Origin: Spongilla lacustris
Lineage: Eukaryota > Porifera > Demospongiae > Spongillida > Spongillidae
DNA: 64,000 nt
NCBI GenBank assembly: GCA_949361645.1
Contig: OX442433.1
Coordinates: forward strand, 6,958,029-7,022,028
Direction of reading: 5' to 3'
The notes beneath the pieces are model-generated. The model ran no database searches. It saw only the letters and a program-made list of their open reading frames with translations, and had not been told where the DNA came from. A program made the position numbers and the translations under genes. Below are positions 47,617 through 64,000 of the stretch, one piece after another; within the stretch, counting starts at the first letter, position 1; each line of letters starts with the position of its first letter.

Positions 47617-50484
47617 TTAGAAGTCAGGTCTGCAGGTTGAGTTGGGTTGTGGTAAGATATGAGTGTTGTCAGGGATTTCTTTGATCAAGGATTGGCTCAC
47701 CTGTGGAGGGGATGTGATTAGGTTCTAAAACCATGCTGTTATAACACTGCCCTCCCCTCCAACACCACACTGCCCTCCCCTCCAACACCACACTGCCTCC
47801 CCAAAGCCTCCTCCACCATCACACCCCTCCAATGCCATAGCAATCGCAGGAGGCAGGCTATACCGCCTAGCATGGAGACACTAGTACACACCACAAATGT
47901 ACATACACCACACAAATACACAAACCACACACATACACACACCACATATATGCACAGTAATACACACATGTACACATACATCTACACACACATATGTACG
48001 CCAACTGCACACACTAATATACACAGAGGTCTACATGTAAGTACAGCCCTACACATAAGCACATAGAAAGCATATTGTATCAAAATATGCCCACACAAAG
48101 GGGATGGCGGATGGGGTGGGGGTGGTGGCTGGGGTGGGGGTGGTGGATGGGGTCGGGGGTTGATAACTAACCTGCTCAGCAGCCCTAAGTACCCTCAGTA
48201 GGTTTAGTCTGGCTATCTTTTGCAGGCTGTCATCACTGTAACCCCGCCTGATCAACTCGGCAAACAGGTTTGGGTACTTTGAAACGTCTTCAAGACCAAC
48301 AGGTACACTGCAATTGTAGTATGCAGACATCACTGGTACAGTAGAGTGTACACATCACTAGTACATAGTGTGCACACATCACTGGTACAGTAGTGTGCAC
48401 ACATCATTGGTACAGTAGTGTGCATACATCACTGTTACAGTAGTGTTCAAACATCACTGGTACAGTAGTGTGCACACATCACTGGTACAGTAGTGTGCAC
48501 ACATCACTGGTACAGTAGTGTGCACACATCACTGGTACAGTAGTGTGCACACATCACTGGTACAGTAGTGTGCATAAATCACTGGTACAGTAGTGTGCAC
48601 GCATCACTGGTACAGTAGTTATGTAGTGTGCACACATCACTGGTACTGTACAGTAGTGTGCACACATCACTGGTACTGTACAGTAGTGTGCATACATCAC
48701 TGGTACAGTACACATCACTGATACACTGATAAAAGCTCTACTCACACAGGTATTCCATCAAAATCACTTCCAATGCCAACATGATCCACACCTGCCACCT
48801 TCACTATATGATCAATATGATCTGTTTACATAGTGGAGAAACATGTGATTCACACATGTATATTTAGCTCATTTCTTACCTGCCACTTGTAAGTATGATG
48901 CATTGGCACTGCAACTGACAAAATATGGGTAGAAATTGACCATCACTATACCTCCATTTTGGGGCTGCAAGTAGGAGGGAAGGAGTGGGAAGTAATACAA
49001 AAGTGAAAAGGAGAGGAAAGAAGGTGCAGTGCAAAGAGACGGGAGGGTCAGGCTAGTAGGAAAAAAGGGATTGGATTTGGGGCACCCAAAAACAGCTTAT
49101 TCATGACAACCGCATTATAATAAATATATTATTAACCCTACAAATTAGATATCTAAGGTTGGTCACACGTACCAAAGTTATTACTAAATTTTAATGGCAT
49201 TGAAAAGTAGGTGCCAAAAAAAAAAATTTGTTTTATTCCAATAAGATGTCTGTCCTACTTACACTTACCATTCTCATAAGGATGTTGTCAGGTACATTTC
49301 TTGGGTTGGGACACAAGGCATAGGCTGAAGAATGGCTAAAGATGACTAGAGAGGGGAGAGGGATGACAGAGTCAATTAAGCTGCAGTGCCAAAGTTATGC
49401 CTTAGCATCAAAGGATACATACCTGGTGCCTTGCTCACATCCAGAACATCACTCATGGTGTAGTTGGAGACATGGGAAATGTCCACAAGCATGCCCAAAC
49501 GATTCATTTCAGACACAACTCTCTAAAGGAGCCAAGGGATAGGGAGGTTAATTTTTAGCACAGTTTCTGACAATGTCCTAAATTATGCACTTACGACTCC
49601 AAAGTCATTGAGGCCAAGAGGCGTTGGGTCAACACAGCTGTGTGCCCTGGTGGGAGAAAGATATAGATGAAACCACACCCTCCCAGTAGCCTTTCTAGAC
49701 AGAGCACAAACTCACCAGGGTGTGTCGCAGGTGTGGGTGAGGGTCATGTACCTTGCCCCCAGCTGGTAGAGCTGTCTCAGGGTGCCCAGACTGCTGTCAA
49801 TAGCGTGCCCTCCCTCCACACCAATCATGGAAGCTATGTAACCATTGGCGATTGCATCTTCAATATCGTCAGCAGTGGTGACAAACTTAAAGACGGTTGG
49901 GTACTGAGCAACAAACTGCCTGATGACGTCAATTTGGTCTACGAATGTCCGCGTTGCGTCTGCGTATTGCGAAGAACAGTCCATGTAAGCAGACCAGAAC
50001 TATACCGGGAGAGGAGAGAATAATAGGAAGGGGAGGAGGGAGACAGATAAAGAGAACAGGCAGAGAGTGATATGTGAAAATGCACTAAATCTGAGCTGCT
50101 ACCTACCTGTCCTCCCACGCCTCCAGCCCTGAGGCGTGGAATGTCGGTGTGCCAGCTAGGTCCATAAATTTTCGGGTCAGCTCCGGAGTAGTTCTTATTC
50201 AGGTCTATGCTCTGCACTTGGTTCATAAAGACTTCACGTAGCTGCTCTGCAAGGTCGTTGTGTCTGCATGCGAAAGTAAAAGTATTGCTCGATCAAACAT
50301 TGAAGTACGTAGCCCTGCCCCCAGGCCTCTCGAGTACTACTTAACTAGGGCGCACTTACCCGTCGATAAGAGGGTAGCTTTCAAGAAATTTCTCGGCTCT
50401 ATAGTAGGCCTCATCACAATGAGGTGAGCCCTGTGCAAGAGAAAGTAGAGCTACAATCAGGAGGTATCGAAATATTGCTGCCAT
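47617..50484 (-). CDS. DPEP1: renal-type (membrane) dipeptidase, M19 family
   Basis: Zinc dipeptidase of the DPEP1/2/3 family, acting outside the cell on dipeptides such as Cys-Gly from glutathione and leukotriene D4. Exons (descending): 50484-50360, 50263-50107, 49999-49716, 49646-49595, 49522-49423, 49345-49269, 48964-48880, 48821-48746, 48307-48172, 47700-47617, giving 391 residues. A signal peptide ([20 protein letters not shown]) leads. Zinc ligands are visible: the H-x-D in LIDGHNDLA, Glu in [10 protein letters not shown], His in DISHVS and [18 protein letters not shown] is the conserved C-terminal core. The protein ends shortly after NSTCRPDF with no hydrophobic GPI-attachment tail, unlike human DPEP1. 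The start is 69 bp from UBE2C, divergent. A 27-bp minisatellite fills one intron. The family is sure; the symbol is by family only. Confidence 0.95.
48335..48722. repeat. 26-27 bp minisatellite, dipeptidase intron
   Basis: About thirteen units of CATCACTGGTACAGTAGTGT plus GCACA. Confidence 0.94.
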
Positions 50485-50553
50485 GACATATACGGACTTT
50501 TCCGATGTCAGATCACGTGCACTGCAGTCAAATTCAAATCTTTTGCTGCGACA
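50485..50553. promoter_or_regulatory. 69-bp divergent promoter, dipeptidase / UBE2C
   Basis: Start codons of two oppositely oriented genes lie 69 bp apart. The interval includes a perfect E-box in GATCACGTGCACT. No TATA box is seen. The 5' UTRs must be very short or overlap. Confidence 0.6.
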
Positions 50554-50741
50554 ATGGCAACGCAGAATATCGCTCCGTCTGTTTCTTCATACAAAGGCGT
50601 AGACACGTCTCATACGGGGCCCAAGGACGGTCATTCAGTTACAAAGCGACTGCAACAGGATCTCATGACGTTGATGGTGAGTTCAAATTTCTGCGCTTTA
50701 AATATACTTTCGACACACACACACACACACACACACACACA

Positions 50742-50813
<72 letters not shown>

Positions 50814-53188
50814 ACATACTGGCCTATGTTTTGCGTGATAATTTAATGCAACGTATTAAAATGTACTCCTTTGTTCGTTCAGATGTCGGGTGACTCCTCT
50901 TTGTCAGCATTCCCCGATGGTGACAACCTCTTCCACTGGGTCGCCACTATCGTGGGCGGGAAGGGGACTGTCTACGAAGGCCTGCGCTACAAGCTCTCGA
51001 TTACGTTTCCAAGCAGGTATCCGTACACCCCACCCACGGTGAAGTTCACAACGGCCTGTTATCACCCCAATGTGGACGAGCAAGGCAACATTTGTCTGGA
51101 CATTCTGAAGGTAATGGCTTCCTCGTATACTGCAGTAATGAATTCATACGTACATTTTCAATAGTCTCGTACCCAGACCCAAATGTACGTAACGATGATT
51201 ATCGCTTACAGTATAACATCACGTACAGAGGGTCTGGGAATGAAGTCGTGGGAAATGGTTCTTGGAATGTCGTTGGAATGTTGAGAATTACATAACTTTT
51301 ATGTCGTCACAAATGTTCCGCTGCCTCACGAAATCAATTATGACCTATGCGGGTGGTCGCAAATTGTGGAGACTTAGGCTAAGGGTTACTCACCGTATTA
51401 AGTTAGGGTTTAATACTTGGGCAGTGTGCCAGGTCTAGTCGGCCCCGTCCGACGTCGATGGTTTTGTGAAAAAATCCTAGAACACAGGGTACTGTTTCTC
51501 GTGCTAAGCCCTAATCCGCATAGGGGATTCCTCGCTTTTAGTGGCCATCCCGAGGCCAACCTCTGAGCCCCTATCACCCGATCGCAAAGTCCAGCCGTCT
51601 GGAAGGGCATCTGGAAGGGCATCTTCTAATAAGAGCGCACCCCGCAAGTACAATTTGTAGCTTCGGCCAAAGATGGCAAGTATCGTCAGGTGGCCAGCCT
51701 AGACCTACCAATCGTAGAGGTAAGAGCTTGGTCCAAGGAGTAAGGAGGGTACAGTGGATGAGACAAAGAGACAGTACCGCTAAACCACGCGCGGAAAATG
51801 CCTTCTAGGCTTATGCTGGCTTCGGCAAAGAGTTAAGTAACCTACTGTAGTCTTTCTGACGCAAGAGCCATAAAACCATCTAGGTCTAACGCTGACTTGG
51901 AAATACCTTCCGATCACACTTTGGGTGTGGTTTTGCGATTGGCATGCTAGAAATGCAATTAGCTGATGGGCCGTAGCGTTGGAATGTATACGTCACAAAT
52001 CGCTGCAATTTGATTGGTTCGACCAAATTCAGGTAACATAGAACCATTTCCCACGACTTCATTCCCAGACCCTCTGTACGTGATGTTATACTGTAAGCGA
52101 TAATCATCGTTACGTACATTTGGGTCTGGGTACGAGACTACATTTTCAACGTGTGCTACGAAACCATTTCCCTCCTCCCATTCCAGGACAAGTGGTCAGC
52201 ACTGTATGATGTCAGGACTATCCTATTGTCCATACAGAGCCTGCTTGGAGGTTTGTGATGAATGTTGTTAACTTACTGTAATTACCTCAACTAGTTATCG
52301 TAAGTTATTAAGATGGTTGCCTTTCCGCAACAAATTGCATCCACACACACACACACACATTCCCGAAGCATGAAACTGAAGTTTGATCTCTGCTTTGAGT
52401 TTTGCATACATGTACATGTGTATATCTTCAAAAGACTTCCGAGATTATATATATTAATTTTTACGCTGTAGTTACACTTACAGACTGTTGCTTATAATAC
52501 AACTTGGTGTGCCTTGTCATCTTTTTTTTTTTTGTTTTGATCGGTTAAAATTATTCAAGCTCAATGTGATGGTAATAGCCATTTCTATTGGAGTATAAAT
52601 TTGCAAGCACACATTACCTGGAAAGGTGTACAGAGTTGGCACATAATGGGAAAGCCACTACGTGTGTGGCTTGGTAGGCAGCCCACTACGTGTGTGGCTT
52701 GGTAGGCAGCCCTTGCAGAACCATTATGTTTTACGGTCTGCAGTCTTGCATACATCCTAGCTTTGTGTTTTGACCAAAGAGCCACAAAATATCACGTTTT
52801 AGCACCTTGTTCCTCGCTTCGTGTTATTATCTCACCTTGTGCACATTGTTTGTGCTCTCTCACTCTGATGCCCCTCTTTGCAGAACCCAACAATGACAGC
52901 CCACTGAATTCAAATGCTGCTGAGCTGTGGAAGAATCAAACAGGTACCACAATCCTTTGTGCCTTGACACGCTGCATGTGTCCTTTATGCATAGGTTGAT
53001 TAGTTGATTAGCGCTTGGATGGTGTGGTCACGCCATGCATGTGACTCATCTAGTTAGCTGGTTGAATTTTTATCACCTCAGTAGGCAGCATAGATCTATT
53101 TACTGTAATACCACTCTATTAATTCTCGTTTTTAGAGTACAAGCAAGTGCTTCTCCAGAAGTACCAACAAGCTGTGAAGAATGAATAG
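50554..53188 (+). CDS. UBE2C: ubiquitin-conjugating enzyme E2 C
   Basis: The E2 that starts ubiquitin chains for the anaphase-promoting complex and so drives mitotic exit. Exons: 50554-50676, 50883-51110, 52187-52250, 52884-52943, 53136-53188, giving 175 residues (human 179). The UBC fold is complete: [37 protein letters not shown], the HPN motif [18 protein letters not shown] with the catalytic Cys, then [18 protein letters not shown] and [16 protein letters not shown] matches the family's destruction-box position. The C-terminal tail ([17 protein letters not shown]) is shorter than in humans. Intron 1 holds a CA repeat, and intron 2 a 979-bp inverted-repeat transposon. It converges on the Kelch gene: stops are 176 bp apart, with an ATTAAA at 53356-53361. 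Confidence 0.98.
50716..50812. repeat. CA microsatellite in UBE2C intron 1
   Basis: About forty-five CA dinucleotides. Confidence 0.96.
51162..52140. mobile_element. 979-bp non-autonomous DNA transposon, MULE-like
   Basis: The first and last 101 bp (51162-51262 and 52040-52140) are perfect inverted repeats of each other, beginning TAGTCTCGTACCCAGACCC. Both sides carry the same 9-bp sequence CATTTTCAA (51153-51161 and 52141-52149), a target-site duplication. Long TIRs plus a 9-bp duplication fit Mutator-like elements. The 777-bp interior encodes no transposase. Perfect TIRs mean a recent insertion. Related ends occur at 1196-1232 and perhaps 5825-5841. Confidence 0.93.
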
Positions 53189-53297
53189 TCCTATCCAAAT
53201 GTGTTTTCTGTGCTTGTCTCTGTAGTCAGTGTTGTCATTGTTTTCAGCCTCATCTCTCATTGTCTACATGTACATGATTATTGTAGTAAAAATCTGT

Positions 53298-53303
53298 TTT
53301 ATT
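53298..53303 (-). terminator. polyadenylation signal of the Kelch gene
   Basis: AATAAA on the minus strand, about 62 bp past the Kelch stop and inside the UBE2C 3' region, so the two 3' UTRs probably overlap. Confidence 0.55.
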
Positions 53304-53364
53304 TATGTTATGTACACAACTGTCACTGCATGTGTGTGTGTGTGATACTGCTACTATTAAATGC

Positions 53365-55145
53365 TTATGTACATGTCATACCAAAGTGAACCCTAGCTGT
53401 GTTCATGCTTGCAGCTGGCTCCCATTTATGGTTGCCTGGCAACAGGTACTCAACTGAACTTGTAATGCTTCCATTAAAGCCTCCGCATGCATACAGGCAG
53501 CCGTTGTAGGCGACCAATCCGAGTGCTGACCTGGAGCATGTCATGGGAGGGCCAGGGTACCACCTGTCCAGTTCACAGTCATAGTATTCCACAGTGTTGA
53601 GATGGTGCCAGCCGTCGTACCCACCAGCCACAAAGACCGTCCCCCTCATTGTGGCCACGCCCACTACTGATCTGGGCGACATCATTGGGGCAACCATGGT
53701 CCAGAGCTCAGAGGAGGGGTTAAAGAGTTCCGTGGAGCTTAGCCTCTTGAAGCCGTCATGGCCTCCCACAACTAGTAGGAGTCCATCCACCACTGCTGCC
53801 CCGTGGTACATCCGTGGGGAACACAGGGCACGACCGGGGGTCCAGACGTCACATTCAGGGTCATAGTGTTCCACAAGGTTAGTGACCCCCTTCTCTGATT
53901 GACCCCCTATGACATAGATGAGGCCATAGAGGACCTCTACACTGTGGTGCCTGGAAGGGAGGCAGGGCCAGGGATGATGGCACGTAATATGCTATACGCA
54001 TGTACATCAATGCATTGCGAGGCCACTATAACGTGGACCAACCTTCGTCCCGTGTGCATGTGGGCGGCGGAGTGCCAACTGTTGCTTCTGAGGTTATAAC
54101 ACTCGACCAAGTTGAGGTAGCCGTCGCTCTCGTTATAACCTCCAACGACGTAGAGGTACCCGCCCATGCGGCAGGCCGCGTGCCCGTACCGCGGGGCGGT
54201 CATCTCCGCCACGGCCGTCCACTCGTCCGTACGCGCGCTGTACTGTTCCACGGACGACAGAGAGCAGACCTTGCTCATCCCGCCCGCGGCCAAGATGACA
54301 TCTTGGAGCCCCGACGGCTTCCTGGGCCTACCCCTGGGACTGCGTCTGAGGTGAGCACGCTTATCCGGAGAGGATTTGTACAAGCGTGCCTCCTGTATGA
54401 ACGATTGGCACGTGGTTTCGGACCCCACCAGCTCCTCCGACTCGACTTGCGTCAGAAAGCCCGGTGAAACAAACGGTAATCGCACGAGGCTCATCACCTC
54501 CGCTATGCTGTCTCTCCTCTCCAGGAGATCGTGTTGGACCCATTGGATTACCGCCGCGTAGACCTTTTCCTCTCCGGATACTCTGATCTCGTCTCTGGAG
54601 ATGAGCTCCTTCAGTTGAGAACATGGGAGGGAGAGGTATTCGTCGTGCTTCACCACGTCTTCGAAGTTGTCGAACACATACTCCGTGCACAGGCGCGAGA
54701 GCTCTCCGCAGCCGTGCATCTCCGCTACCGCTCGTATCGTGAGGCAGTTGTCCGGACGCAGGTAGCCCTGCAAGAACTGGCAGCACTCGACGAACAGCGT
54801 GCGGATCTGGAGGCGATCAGACGCGGCTAACAGCGACAGAACCTGATCGGACTGCAAAGTGACGTCGCTGCCATAGGCGTATGATACGACAGCGGCGAGA
54901 ACGTCAAATTCCATGTCTGGTAAGCGCACGAGCTTCTGCGTGCTCTCGGCTAGACTGCTGACGAACATTGCCCTGAAGAAAGGACTGCTTGCTGCAAGGA
55001 CTGCGCGATGCGCCAGAATCTGCTCGCTTCTTTCCGTTTCTAAAATGACGTCGCAAAGCGTGCCGTCCTGCTGCAAATAGCGAAGCGCCGCCAGCCTCTC
55101 TACGGCACTGCTGTCGGTCGCAGGTATGTGAAAGCTGCTCGACAT
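53365..55145 (-). CDS. BTB-BACK-Kelch protein (KLHL family)
   Basis: Substrate adaptor type for Cullin-3 ubiquitin ligases. Two exons, 55145-54043 and 53950-53365, give 562 residues. The BTB domain covers about 25-130 (DGTLCDVILETE, LAHRAVLAASSPFFRAMF, LVRLPDMEF). BACK covers about 135-240 (LRPDNCLTIRAVAEMHGC, SRDEIRVSGEEKVYAAVIQW). A basic stretch RRSPRGRPRKPSG comes before the propeller. Six Kelch repeats follow from about residue 285, each with a GG and a spaced Y/W, for example YLYVVGGYNESDGYLNLVECY, LLVVGGHDG, VFVAGGYDG, LYACGGFNGS. The single intron falls inside a Kelch repeat. Orthology to a particular human KLHL cannot be decided from motifs alone. Confidence 0.94.
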
Positions 55146-55475
55146 GATTAATTTTAATGGGTGGGGCTACCTTTGCTCGTTCCCAGACTTGCCCATCGGT
55201 TTGGAGATAGTTTTTTACCCCCTCAACCCCGACCGTATTAGTTTTTCTTTTAGGTTGCCATGATTACGCTACCTATATGAACAGTTAGTGAATGCTAGAA
55301 GTAGCGCCATGATAACCCTTCCAATGACCAAGCGTCTTTATACTGCAGAACTACATGTATGACTAGTACAGTTAGATGATTCATAGAATACCTATGCATA
55401 TACCCCTGTTCCTTTTACCATCATACAAAATATTCACAATTCATATATTATGTGGCGAATTAGCGATACTAGCTA
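55146..55475. other. spacer between Kelch start and RTK-1 stop
   Basis: Contains the Kelch promoter (start at 55145) and the RTK-1 3' UTR. No further gene is seen. Confidence 0.5.
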
Positions 55476-60557
<5,082 letters not shown>

Positions 60558-60781
60558 AATTATCACTGAGTACTTAGGAAACGCCCTTCCACATTATTAA
60601 TTGCGACGTGTACATAATTTATTAATCAATTGACAAACCCAATTGCAAAGTGATGAAGTCATTTATAAAATACAAACTCTATTTCTGAGAATGTCCCAAA
60701 ACAAAAAACAATGATATTCCAAATAATTAAGTGTCGCTGGAGATTGGGTGGTACTATATATATGCAAACTGGTGGTGTTTC
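60558..60781. promoter_or_regulatory. 224-bp interval between the tandem RTKs
   Basis: Holds the copy 1 promoter and the copy 2 3' UTR. No TATA element or recognised site was found. Confidence 0.45.
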
Positions 60782-63947
<3,166 letters not shown>

Positions 63948-64000
63948 CTGTAAACACCAGTGGAGTAAATTGATCAGTATACTGCATGGTCTTACATGCA

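Overview
The window is a eukaryotic, metazoan-looking nuclear segment, most likely from a sponge (probably a demosponge). Gene bodies are short and tightly packed, introns are often only 50-70 nt, paired genes start within 70-95 bp of each other, and two tandem receptor tyrosine kinases carry a Frizzled-type ectodomain. The animal assignment rests on several animal-type genes (UBE2C, MEAK7/TLDC, BTB-BACK-Kelch, DPEP, TMX3-like PDI). The sponge assignment is an inference; a cnidarian or placozoan is not formally excluded.

Layout. 1-21.7 kb is gene-poor. It holds decayed reverse-transcriptase element fragments (3.95-4.3, 6.3-12.2, 16.4-17.3 and 19.4-21.1 kb), poly-C/poly-G tracts, minisatellites and a TIR-flanked miniature element. 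Within it lies a tandem pair of PB1-domain genes on the minus strand (15.08-15.86 and 17.86-18.64 kb). From 21.7 kb on, genes are nearly back to back: mitochondrial leucyl-tRNA synthetase (+, 21.7-32.9); a TMX3-like transmembrane thioredoxin (-, 33.2-37.5); isopentenyl-diphosphate isomerase (-, 37.6-38.9); a MEAK7-like TLDc protein (-, 39.2-42.7); two inositol monophosphatases tail to tail (+, 42.8-44.2; -, 44.5-46.5); renal-type dipeptidase (-, 47.6-50.5); UBE2C (+, 50.55-53.2); a Kelch-like BTB protein (-, 53.4-55.1); and two Frizzled-CRD receptor tyrosine kinases in tandem (-, 55.5-60.6 and 60.8 to beyond the window edge). I assembled exons by hand from splice signals and reading phase. For every complete gene except the first exon of the leucyl-tRNA synthetase, the exon lengths sum to a whole number of codons.

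The genes do not form one pathway; this is an ordinary syntenic block. The features that stand out are structural. Minisatellites fill most introns of the leucyl-tRNA synthetase, several have units that copy the adjacent splice site, and one lies in coding sequence. The inverted IMPase pair is mosaic, with near-identical exon tracts inside otherwise diverged genes, which points to gene conversion. A 979-bp element in a UBE2C intron has perfect 101-bp inverted termini and a 9-bp target duplication. The receptor kinases combine a Frizzled CRD with a MET-like kinase. I found no CRISPR array, no convincing tRNA gene and no prokaryotic operon.
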